A stretch of DNA of 31,385 nt, from the NCBI GenBank assembly GCA_035573715.1, contig DATLZZ010000012.1:1-31385 (forward strand), written 5' to 3'. The notes below the pieces were generated by a model. The model worked only from the letters and a program-made list of their open reading frames with translations. It had not been told where the DNA came from and made no database searches. Source of the stretch: JACPRL01 sp035573715. Its GTDB lineage: Bacteria > Acidobacteriota > Terriglobia > Acidiferrales > 2-02-FULL-67-57. Each line of letters begins with the position of its first letter. Positions within the stretch are counted from its first letter, which is position 1. Shown in pieces: positions 23,863 to 31,385 of the stretch. The position numbers were made by a program, and so were the translations under genes.

Positions 23863-24441
23863 TCAACGCGGGTGCGGCGTCTGCGCCACCATCACGCTGC
23901 GCTTGAAGTCGTCCACCATGCCGGCGTGCAGCCGCACTTCGGTGGGACGCTTGGCCAGCGACATCTGATCAATCTTGTCCTGCAACTTCAGCAGCGCGTA
24001 GAAAAGATTCTCCGGCCGTGGCGGGCAACCGACGACGTACACGTCGACGGGGACGATCTTGTCCACGCCCTGCAGCACCGAGTAGACGTTGAACGGCCCG
24101 CCCACGCTCGAGCAGGCGCCCATCGAGATGCACCACTTCGGGTCCGGCATCTGATCCCAGATGCGCTGGATCACCGGCGCCATCTTCAGCGTCACCGTGC
24201 CGGCCACGATCATCAGGTCGGACTGCCGCGGGCTCGGGCGGAACACTTCGGCGCCGAAGCGGGCGATATCAAACCGCGCCGTGCTCGACGCAATCATCTC
24301 AATCGCGCAGCAGGCCAGCCCGAACGTCATCGGCCAGATGGCGGACTTCCGCGCCCAGTTGAAAACGTAGTCAACTGTGGTGATGATGAAGTTTTTCTCG
24401 AAGCGGTTCTCGAGGTAGCCCATCTCTGGTGAAGAAACCAC
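23863..24441 (-). CDS. nuoB: NADH-quinone oxidoreductase subunit B (NuoB)
   Basis: This is the complex I subunit carrying cluster N2, which passes electrons to quinone. All four cluster ligands are present: Cys44-Cys45 (GLACCAIEM), Cys110 (MGACSSVGG) and Cys139 (VGCPPRPENLF). The start is either GTG at 24441, with GAGGT about ten bases upstream, or ATG at 24423, which gives the MGYLENRFEKNF start usual for the family. I give the longer one because of its ribosome site. The other nuo genes are absent: an unrelated methyltransferase gene lies upstream and a Rieske ferredoxin gene downstream. A strong promoter sits at 24633-24661. Confidence 0.92.
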   Translation of the reverse strand: MVSSPEMGYLENRFEKNFIITTVDYVFNWARKSAIWPMTFGLACCAIEMIASSTARFDIARFGAEVFRPSPRQSDLMIVAGTVTLKMAPVIQRIWDQMPDPKWCISMGACSSVGGPFNVYSVLQGVDKIVPVDVYVVGCPPRPENLFYALLKLQDKIDQMSLAKRPTEVRLHAGMVDDFKRSVMVAQTPHPR

Positions 24442-24470
24442 AAACTAGCTGACCTCTAAGCCATTGTCAA
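24442..24470 (-). promoter_or_regulatory. Second, nuoB-proximal promoter-like sequence
   Basis: On the minus strand a perfect TTGACA (24470-24465) lies 17 bases from TAGTTT (24447-24442). If used, transcription would start inside the first codons from the GTG, so that only the ATG at 24423 could serve as start. The -10 is poor. Confidence 0.25.
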
Positions 24471-24595
24471 GAAATCCCTTCTGGACTTGGCCGGCCAGGG
24501 GGAGGGGTATAGTAACCCGTTCGCCGTATCTCCTTGAAAATAAAACGCTTGTATTCTGAAACTAGTTCCGGGTTCATATTTCCCATGTTTCCCAT
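24467..24595 (-). CDS. Possible 42-codon ORF in the nuoB leader
   Basis: This short frame in the nuoB leader begins MGNMGNMNPELVSEYKR and ends in a Pro-rich tail before a TGA at 24467-24469. I recognise no family. It lies wholly inside the leader expected from the upstream promoter, and its ATG is preceded by a weak AGGAC. Its third codon positions are much less GC-rich than those of all neighbouring genes, which argues against coding. The first codons come from a duplicated catgggaaa, which makes chance likely. Confidence 0.18.
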   Translation of the reverse strand: MGNMGNMNPELVSEYKRFIFKEIRRTGYYTPPPGRPSPEGIS

Positions 24596-24632
24596 GTTGC
24601 CGTCCTGGCTGCGACCACACCATCACAGGCGA

Positions 24633-24661
24633 ATAATAAGCGAATTAGCCTGTTTTGTCAA
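24633..24661 (-). promoter_or_regulatory. Strong sigma70-type promoter for nuoB
   Basis: On the minus strand a perfect TTGACA (24661-24656) lies exactly 17 bases from TATTAT (24638-24633, 5 of 6). It is the best promoter in the window. Transcription would start near 24625, giving nuoB a leader of about 185 bases. Confidence 0.7.
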
Positions 24662-24664
24662 GTG

Positions 24665-24702
24665 CCCTGAGGCTTGAACGGGCCCTGAGCCTTGTCGAAG
24701 GG
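24665..24702. repeat. Two tandem units of a 'ccctgagcc-ttg' dispersed repeat
   Basis: CCCTGAGGCTTGAACGGG (24665-24682) is followed directly by CCCTGAGCCTTGTCGAAGGG (24683-24702). The second is the common 'cttcgacaaggctcaggg' repeat seen between genes in many bacteria. It lies just after the methyltransferase stop, between that gene and the nuoB promoter, and may help terminate transcription. Confidence 0.65.
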
Positions 24703-24709
24703 TTAAGTC

Positions 24710-25429
24710 CTATTTCCAGCCCGGCATTGGCGCCTTGCGCGCCCACACCAGCAATGCACCTTCTTCTCGAAAGCGGCGCATCTGGTCGGCGCTCTTGAAC
24801 CAGCGCGACTCGCACCCCTCGGGCACCGGCCGGGGGTCGGGCACGCGCGAGTGGCGTGTCTCGCTGAAGCCTGCCTGCCGAAACAGCTCGCACCACTCAT
24901 CGCCCGAAAACAGGTGGGTCGCTACCGCCAGCTTGTCGCGCCACTGGTGCGAGTACACATTGTCCTTATAGAGATTGATGAGCAGGCGCGCTTCTCCGCC
25001 CGGCCGCAGCACGCGGAACATCTCGCGGCAGCCCTGCATCGGGTCAGGCCAGTAGTAGGCTGACTCGACCGAGACTATCTTGTTGAAGAAGTTTTCGTCC
25101 CAGGGAATGTCTTCCACGCCGGCAACGATGAACATCAGGTTGGCGCGCTCGGCGTAGCGCTGCCGCGCCCGCCGCACCATCTCGTCGGCCACGTCCATAC
25201 CGACCACCTGGCCCTGCGGAACCTTATCGGCCAGAATGGCCGCGAGCCAGCCGGAGCCGCAGCCAACGTCCAGAATCTTGTCGTTCGGTGCGAACTCCAT
25301 CTGCGCCAGCATCCCGGCGACGATGGCGGCGTGTTCCTCCTGCATCTCTTCCCCGCGCCCCGCCGCCGCCCAGCGGTTGAACTCCTCCCGGACGCGAGTT
25401 TCAGCTTGCTTGAGCTGTTCTTCTTTCAT
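24710..25429 (-). CDS. Class I SAM-dependent methyltransferase (UbiE-like)
   Basis: The 239 residues form one Rossmann methyltransferase domain: ILDVGCGSGWLAAILADKV (SAM loop 52-60), VVGMDVADEMVRRARQRY, VAGVEDIPWDENFFNKIVSV, the YYWPDPM segment and FRVLRPGGEARLLIN. The N-terminus is a charged helix. The SAM loop and the post-motif layout resemble UbiE/MenG and sterol-type enzymes, but the substrate is not clear. The start is 15 bases after the thiC stop, so the two are probably co-transcribed. It is the last gene of the long minus-strand group. Confidence 0.85.
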   Translation of the reverse strand: MKEEQLKQAETRVREEFNRWAAAGRGEEMQEEHAAIVAGMLAQMEFAPNDKILDVGCGSGWLAAILADKVPQGQVVGMDVADEMVRRARQRYAERANLMFIVAGVEDIPWDENFFNKIVSVESAYYWPDPMQGCREMFRVLRPGGEARLLINLYKDNVYSHQWRDKLAVATHLFSGDEWCELFRQAGFSETRHSRVPDPRPVPEGCESRWFKSADQMRRFREEGALLVWARKAPMPGWK

Positions 25430-25444
25430 CCAGGCAGGCGGAAG

Positions 25445-26860
<1,416 letters not shown>

Positions 26861-26930
26861 CGTAGTTCTCCTTCTTGCAAAATCCATTATCCCATCGCGA
26901 GAGTAGCCACTGCAACTCAGCGCCCACCGA

Positions 26931-26980
26931 CTGTCATTCCGACCCCGTCCGTTCCGCAGGAAGGGGCGGGGGAGGAATCT
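26931..26980. repeat. Dispersed 'gtcattccga...gaggaatct' repeat
   Basis: One unit running from ctgtcattccga to ggaggaatct, with an internal C-rich/G-rich stem, lies in the 127-base gap between the ABM-like gene and thiC. It belongs to the same general type as the element at the end of mutM. Confidence 0.55.
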
Positions 26981-26987
26981 GCTTTCC

Positions 26988-27296
26988 CTACACGGGTTCC
27001 AATCGCACTTCGTAATGCACCGACCGCTGGTCGAACCGCAAGAGTAGCTTCCTCGCTTCCGGCGGCACCACCGCCACTTCGTAATCTGCGCCCGCGAAGG
27101 CGCGTACCGCCTCCAGGGAATCCCACAGCGTCAGCGTGACGAATTCGACCTCGCGGCCCGCATCCCGGCGTAGCAGATGCGCGCCCTTGTAACCCGGAAT
27201 GCGATGAATGCCCGGCAGCACCTCGCGCCGCAGCAGTGCCTCGTAGGCGTCGGCGTTTTCGCGCGTCGTCCACCCGTGCCACAAACGAGCAATCAT
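26988..27296 (-). CDS. ABM-like (antibiotic biosynthesis monooxygenase fold) protein
   Basis: The 102-residue protein has a dimeric alpha-beta barrel pattern: MIARLWHGWTTRENADAYEA, PGIHRIPGYKGAHLLRRDAG, VEFVTLTLWDSLEAVRAFAG and a last strand VHYEVRLEPV. The IARLWHGWT start and FVTLTLWDSLEAVRAFAG are common in small uncharacterised ABM-fold proteins. Some members act as cofactor-free monooxygenases, but activity cannot be inferred here. The ATG has GGAGGT just upstream and lies 19 bases after the metallophosphoesterase stop. Confidence 0.78.
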   Translation of the reverse strand: MIARLWHGWTTRENADAYEALLRREVLPGIHRIPGYKGAHLLRRDAGREVEFVTLTLWDSLEAVRAFAGADYEVAVVPPEARKLLLRFDQRSVHYEVRLEPV

Positions 27297-27315
27297 TCGG
27301 TTAACCTCCAGGCCG

Positions 27316-28569
27316 CTAGGCGCGGCGCAGCGTCAGCAAAGTGATTTCCGCCGGGGCGTTGAGCCGCACCGGCATGGCAATCGTGCCCACGCCGCGGCTG
27401 ACGTAAAGATGGTTGCCGTTGCGCTCGTAGAGGCCGCTGATGAACGGCGTGATGAAGCGCGCCGGGCTCCAGCGATTGTCGAGAATCTCCACCTGCACCT
27501 GGCCGCCGTGCGTGTGTCCGGAGAGGGTCAATTGAATGCCCAGGTCGGCGGCGCGCAGGAACGGGTTGGGGTTGTGGGTCAGTAGAATGTTGACCGCATC
27601 GGGCTGCACCAGCTTTTCGATGCCGCGCAGGAAATAAGGTTTCCAACTTTCCGGCTCCAGCCCGCGCGGCTGGCGCTGATAATCCACGCCAATCAGATTC
27701 AGCTTGGCGCCGTTGATCTCAAGCTCGACGTTCTGATTGCGGAGCAAGCGCACGCCGCGCTCGGCAAAGAGCCGCGTGGCCGTATCGGTCACTCCCGCGT
27801 AGATTTCATGATTGCCGAGGCACCCGAAGCTGCCGTGAGCGCCTTCAACCTGCGAAAGCTCCGCAATGGCCTCGGCCAGCGGATCGCCGCGGGAAGTCAG
27901 CGTGTCGCCGGTGTGGAACACCAAATCGGCTTTGAGCTCGCGCGCCAGCCCCACCACGTGTCGGATCTCTTCCACCGGCATAAAGGCGCTGACGTGGACG
28001 TCGGTGAGCTGCAGCAGCTTCAACCTGTCCAGCTCCACCGGCAGGTTGGGAATGGGGACGGTTACTTCTTCCACCACGTAGAAGCCGCGACTGCGCACGA
28101 ACCCGTAGCCCACCATCACAAAAGGAATCGCTCCGGCGACCCGCGTGGCGTTCTGCAGGAAGTACCGCCGCTCTACCGAGACGCCCTCCAGCTGGCCTGA
28201 GGCGCGCATGGCCAGCCGTCCGACCAGCCAGCCGCCGCCTCGCACCAGTTGAATGAAGAGAAACGCAAACAGCGACGCCGTCAGCCACAGGCTGATGGGA
28301 ATCATCAGCACCGGCGAGCGCAGCACCATAAAAACCGAGAGCAGCACCGGCGCGTTGTGCAGGTTCACCCAACGGATCGGGACGAGTACGAACATCGCCA
28401 GTAACAGGATGAACCAAGCATAGAGGGGTACGCCCAGCCCCCACCGCTGCCAGGCGTGCGGAAAGGTGTGCGCCCGCCGGCGTCCCTGCCGGAACCAGTA
28501 GAGCTGCGAGGCCACCAGCAGACCCAGAATGGAAAAGAAAATCAGGCTGGCCAGGAGAACCGGGAACAT
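27316..28569 (-). CDS. Membrane-anchored metallophosphoesterase (YkuE/YaeI-like)
   Basis: The 417-residue product has about four N-terminal membrane helices (about 3-22, 48-66, 75-92 and 94-110), then a calcineurin-like phosphoesterase domain. Metal-binding motifs are complete: TDVHVS (Asp190, His192), HTGDT (Asp222), LGNHE (Asn253, His254), LLTHNPNP and LSGHTHGGQ. Relatives (YkuE, YaeI) act near the membrane, and YaeI-type proteins can cleave lipid-linked phosphodiesters; the substrate here is unknown. The start is three bases after the DUF255 stop with a weak ribosome site, which suggests translational coupling. Confidence 0.9.
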   Translation of the reverse strand: MFPVLLASLIFFSILGLLVASQLYWFRQGRRRAHTFPHAWQRWGLGVPLYAWFILLLAMFVLVPIRWVNLHNAPVLLSVFMVLRSPVLMIPISLWLTASLFAFLFIQLVRGGGWLVGRLAMRASGQLEGVSVERRYFLQNATRVAGAIPFVMVGYGFVRSRGFYVVEEVTVPIPNLPVELDRLKLLQLTDVHVSAFMPVEEIRHVVGLARELKADLVFHTGDTLTSRGDPLAEAIAELSQVEGAHGSFGCLGNHEIYAGVTDTATRLFAERGVRLLRNQNVELEINGAKLNLIGVDYQRQPRGLEPESWKPYFLRGIEKLVQPDAVNILLTHNPNPFLRAADLGIQLTLSGHTHGGQVQVEILDNRWSPARFITPFISGLYERNGNHLYVSRGVGTIAMPVRLNAPAEITLLTLRRA

Positions 28570-28572
28570 TGC

Positions 28573-30699
28573 TTACTGGGCGGCTCCGGTGATGGCTGCC
28601 GTCAGTTCCTCGGCCTGAGTGACGGGCGGCCGGCAGGAGCCGTTAACGCAGACCAACGCGCGCGGCGCCCCGTCACCGAGCGCCGGTAGCGTGGCCGCCA
28701 GCCCTGGTGGCAACTGGTGGGCCGAGGTTCCCTGCGGGTCGTAGCGCAGCACCGCCTTGCCGAAACGGAAGGCGGCGTTGGCGGCGCGCTCCAACTCCCG
28801 GGTGCGAGCGTCATCGCCTTTACCGACAATCACGACTTCGAGGGGATGGCGCACGTGGAGCAGTGCCGCGAGCCCATACGTGGCGGCAAACAGCCCGTAC
28901 TGCTCGGCCACGCCCGCGAACGCTTCCAACGTCTGCTCCGCTCTCTGGCGATAGGTCTGGTTCATCGCGTAGCTTGCCAGGCGGTCGAGCGCCATCGCCG
29001 CAATGGGGTTGCCCGCCGGCGTCGGCGAGTCCTGAAACGCCTTGCGAGGTACATCCACGCCCTCCGCGATGGCTGGCGCATCTTTGGGGCGGTCGAAGAA
29101 GCCGCCGCCGCCCTCATCCCAGAATTTTTCGAGGCAAATCTTAATCGTTCGTTCCGCGGCCTCGAAGTACCTCTTCTCACCCGTTGTCTCGAACGCATCC
29201 AGTAGCGCCATTGCCATGAACACCTGGTCGTCAAGCACGCCGCCCGCCCACTCGCTACCCACTCGCTGCCCCGCCTCCGGGCAGCGGTGCGCGAAGCCCC
29301 ACTCATCGCTCCAGGCACTCTCCAGAATGCGGTCGAGCGTGCCCATGGCAAGTTGCCGGCAGTCCTCGCGCCCCAGCACTCGCGCGGCCTCCAGATACGC
29401 CGAGATGAACATCCCGTTCCAAGCCACGTACACAGTCTTATCTACGTACGGCGTCGGCCGTTGCTTGCGCGTCTCCAGCATCATTGCCTTGGCAGCGTCG
29501 AGACGTTTCTCAATCTCATCCACGGGGACGGCGCGATTGCGCGCCAACTCTTCGGCGGGCAGAGCCACGTGGAGCACGTTCTTGGCGGCGTTGTGATGCA
29601 TGGGCCCGTGCTGGCGGACGTCGAAGTGCTCGATGACCAGCTCGGCGTCGTCGGCCGGCAGGGCGGCCCGCACTTCCTCCAGCGTCCACGTAAAGTAATC
29701 GCCGTCGTCCTCCAGGCTGTAGTCGGCGTCCTGGCTGGCATAGAAACCGCCCTGCGGGTCGCTCAGCGTCGTGTTCACCCAACTGATGATTCCCTCGGCA
29801 ATGCGCCGATAGAGCGCGTTGCCGGTGACCTGCCAAGCGTGCAGGTAGTTCTTCAGCAGCTCCGAGTTGTCATAGGACATTTTTTCGAAGTGGGGCACGT
29901 GCCAGCGCTCGTCCACTGAGTAGCGGTGGAAGCCGCCACCCACCTGGTCGTAGACGCCGCCGCGCGCCATGGCGTCCAGCGTAGTGGTAACCACAGTCAA
30001 CAGCGCGCGCTCACCAGTCGATTGGTAGCGTTCCAGAATCAGCTCAATTGCGGTTGAGTGCGGGAACTTGGGCGCGCCGCCGAAGCCGCCGAAGCGAAAA
30101 TCGAACATCCGCACTGCCGAGTCGGCGATGGAATCAATGACGCGCGGGTCGAACGCGCGCTTGGCACCGGCGAACATCTCCGCCTGCCGCAGCGCTTCCA
30201 CTAGGTTGTCGGCGCTGGCGCGGATCTCCGCCAACCGCGTGACGTAATTGGCCGCAATGGCCGCCAGCACCCGCTTGAAGCCCGGCCGACCGAAGGTGTC
30301 GTCAGGCGGAAAGTACGTTCCGCCGAAAAACGGCTTGCCGTCCGGCGTCAGGAAAGCCGTGAGCGGCCAGCCACCCTGGCCGCTGATGGCGCTGACGGCA
30401 GCCTGGTAGCGGGCGTCGATGTCGGGGCGCTCGTCGCGGTCGACCTTGATGGGAACAAAGTGCTGGTTGATGATCTGGGCGGTTTCCGCGTCTTCGTAGC
30501 TCTCGCGGTCCATCACGTGGCACCAGTGGCACCACACCGCGCCGATATCGAGGAGCACGGGCCTGTCCTGTTCGCGCGCTTCACGGAATGCTTCGTCGCA
30601 GAAGGGCCACCACGCGACGGGTTGCGTGGCGCCGTGCCGCAGGAACGGGCTGCGCGAGCCGACCAGCCGGTTCACCGGTTCCGCCGCGGGCCGGTTCAT
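28573..30699 (-). CDS. DUF255 thioredoxin-domain protein (YyaL/SSP411 family)
   Basis: The 708 residues comprise an N-terminal thioredoxin-like domain (about 12-175) with C57-HW-C60 in VWCHWCHVMDRESYED, and FVPIKVDRDERPDID, followed by an (alpha/alpha)6 barrel like that of N-acylglucosamine 2-epimerases: GGFGGAPKFPHS, GGVYDQVGGGFHRYSVDERW, PHFEKMSYDN, YVAWNGMFISAYLEA. The family (YyaL, eukaryotic SPATA20) is widespread but its reaction is unknown. The ATG overlaps the nth stop as ATGA. Genes downstream follow within three bases, so nth, this gene and the metallophosphoesterase gene form a tight group. Confidence 0.93.
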   Translation of the reverse strand: MNRPAAEPVNRLVGSRSPFLRHGATQPVAWWPFCDEAFREAREQDRPVLLDIGAVWCHWCHVMDRESYEDAETAQIINQHFVPIKVDRDERPDIDARYQAAVSAISGQGGWPLTAFLTPDGKPFFGGTYFPPDDTFGRPGFKRVLAAIAANYVTRLAEIRASADNLVEALRQAEMFAGAKRAFDPRVIDSIADSAVRMFDFRFGGFGGAPKFPHSTAIELILERYQSTGERALLTVVTTTLDAMARGGVYDQVGGGFHRYSVDERWHVPHFEKMSYDNSELLKNYLHAWQVTGNALYRRIAEGIISWVNTTLSDPQGGFYASQDADYSLEDDGDYFTWTLEEVRAALPADDAELVIEHFDVRQHGPMHHNAAKNVLHVALPAEELARNRAVPVDEIEKRLDAAKAMMLETRKQRPTPYVDKTVYVAWNGMFISAYLEAARVLGREDCRQLAMGTLDRILESAWSDEWGFAHRCPEAGQRVGSEWAGGVLDDQVFMAMALLDAFETTGEKRYFEAAERTIKICLEKFWDEGGGGFFDRPKDAPAIAEGVDVPRKAFQDSPTPAGNPIAAMALDRLASYAMNQTYRQRAEQTLEAFAGVAEQYGLFAATYGLAALLHVRHPLEVVIVGKGDDARTRELERAANAAFRFGKAVLRYDPQGTSAHQLPPGLAATLPALGDGAPRALVCVNGSCRPPVTQAEELTAAITGAAQ

Positions 30700-31316
30700 A
30701 CGCGGGCGGAGGGACAGAGATTCGAAACGACGCAGTCCTCGCAGCGCGGACGGCGCGCCTGACAGACCGCGCGACCGTGCAGGATCAGCGTGTGCGAGAG
30801 ATCCGTCCAGTCTTCGCGCGGAAACAGGTTCATCAGATCCTGCTCGATCTTCTCGGGGTCCTTGTGGCGTGTGAACCCGAGACGTTGCGAGAGACGTGTC
30901 ACGTGCGTGTCGACGACCACACCCTCATTCTTGCCGAACGCCGTACCGAGGACGACGTTCGCCGTCTTGCGCCCGACGCCCGGCAGTGTAACGAGCTCGT
31001 CGAGCGTGTCGGGGATCCTGCCGCCGAAACGTTCGACGACCGCATTCGCCATCCCCAGCAGATTCCGCGTCTTGTTACGGAAGAAGCCGGTGGAATGGAT
31101 CAACCGCTCGAGCTCTTCGGGCCTGGCCGCGGCGAGGTCTGCGGGTGTGGGATAGCGCTCGAAGAGCGCGGGCGTGACCATGTTCACGCGCTCGTCCGTG
31201 CTCTGCGCAGACAGGATCGTCGCGACCAGCAGCTCGTACGGATTGCGCCATTTCAGCGCGGTGGTCGCGTTCGGGTATTCGAGGCGCAGTCGCCGGAGCA
31301 CCTCGAGTGCGCGCAC
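30696..31316 (-). CDS. nth: Endonuclease III (Nth), possibly cut by the window edge
   Basis: This DNA glycosylase/AP lyase removes oxidised pyrimidines. Visible are the helix-hairpin-helix LPGVGRKTANVVLGTAF with Lys117, the catalytic Asp136 (VVDTHVTRLSQRLGF) and the [4Fe-4S] loop C185-x6-C192-x2-C195-x5-C201. The only start codon in the window is GTG at 31316, giving 206 residues, but the frame stays open to 31385, so the true start may lie beyond the edge; Nth proteins usually have a longer N-terminal helix. The gene uses GTC for Val much more than GTG (about 11 to 4). It overlaps the DUF255 gene by four bases. Confidence 0.92.
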   Translation of the reverse strand: MRALEVLRRLRLEYPNATTALKWRNPYELLVATILSAQSTDERVNMVTPALFERYPTPADLAAARPEELERLIHSTGFFRNKTRNLLGMANAVVERFGGRIPDTLDELVTLPGVGRKTANVVLGTAFGKNEGVVVDTHVTRLSQRLGFTRHKDPEKIEQDLMNLFPREDWTDLSHTLILHGRAVCQARRPRCEDCVVSNLCPSARV

Positions 31317-31385
31317 CCTGCGCGCGGCGAGCGTCTCCCTGCCCCGCCGCGCGGCTTCGCGTCCGGCCGGACCGCGCGGCCCGGC

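Noticed and set aside
21553..24432. 959-codon forward ORF
   Set aside because: It is antisense to the D-aminoacylase-like, EVE, Rieske and nuoB genes and has no recognisable domain.
26861..26987. TPP riboswitch before thiC
   Set aside because: I looked for the conserved core on the minus strand and did not find it.

Overview
The window is GC-rich, densely packed bacterial chromosome with no phage, plasmid, insertion sequence, CRISPR array or rRNA that I can see. Most genes are ordinary housekeeping or metabolic genes. The organism is a Gram-negative (a porin ending in Phe, lipoprotein, periplasmic enzymes), most likely an Acidobacteriota. That assignment is inference from the mix of families: fused KorA with KorB, DUF4331 next to a TPR protein, DUF255, exported amidohydrolases, and dispersed 'GTCATTC..GAGCGAAG' repeats. 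No marker gene settles it.

Layout. 1-351: noncoding leader with an imperfect direct repeat. 352-1923: rocA/pruA, then tRNA-Arg(UCU). 2057-2644: exported YbhB/PEBP-like protein. 2645-3142 (minus): a lipoprotein gene with an in-frame UGA at 2762-2764. 3268-6193: korA-korB. 6198-7634 (minus): porin. 7815-10356: DUF4331, TPR and DUF971 genes. 10349-14016 (minus): ACT-domain protein, STAS protein, RsbW-like kinase, amidohydrolase and DsbA-like protein. 14116-14970: cNMP-binding/DUF1003 protein. 14958-16496 (minus): YifB/ComM. 16638-18131: glycosyltransferase-methyltransferase fusion. 18145-18363 (minus): PGPGW membrane protein. 18470-19081: AAA nucleotide-binding protein. 19144-20019 (minus): mutM. 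20095-21132: methyltransferase. 21220-24441 (minus): nuoB, Rieske ferredoxin, EVE protein and a D-aminoacylase relative. 24710-31316 (minus): nth, DUF255, metallophosphoesterase, ABM-like protein, thiC and a methyltransferase in one long run.

The standout is the gene at 2645-3142. Its family (PCYCGC-motif lipoproteins) ends in a conserved Cys-rich tail. Here the first Cys of a C-x2-C pair is replaced by UGA, the frame stays open for 38 more family-like codons, and directly after the UGA lies a two-part hairpin whose apical loop starts with G at +19. That is the expected geometry of a bacterial SECIS element, so this looks like a selenoprotein with a U-x2-C motif that ordinary gene calling would truncate.

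Other points of note: a mutM gene whose last codons come from a dispersed inverted repeat; a stand-alone nuoB grouped with a Rieske ferredoxin behind a near-consensus promoter and a long leader; a D-aminoacylase relative without the usual HxH metal ligands; and a two-domain sugar transferase/methyltransferase protein.
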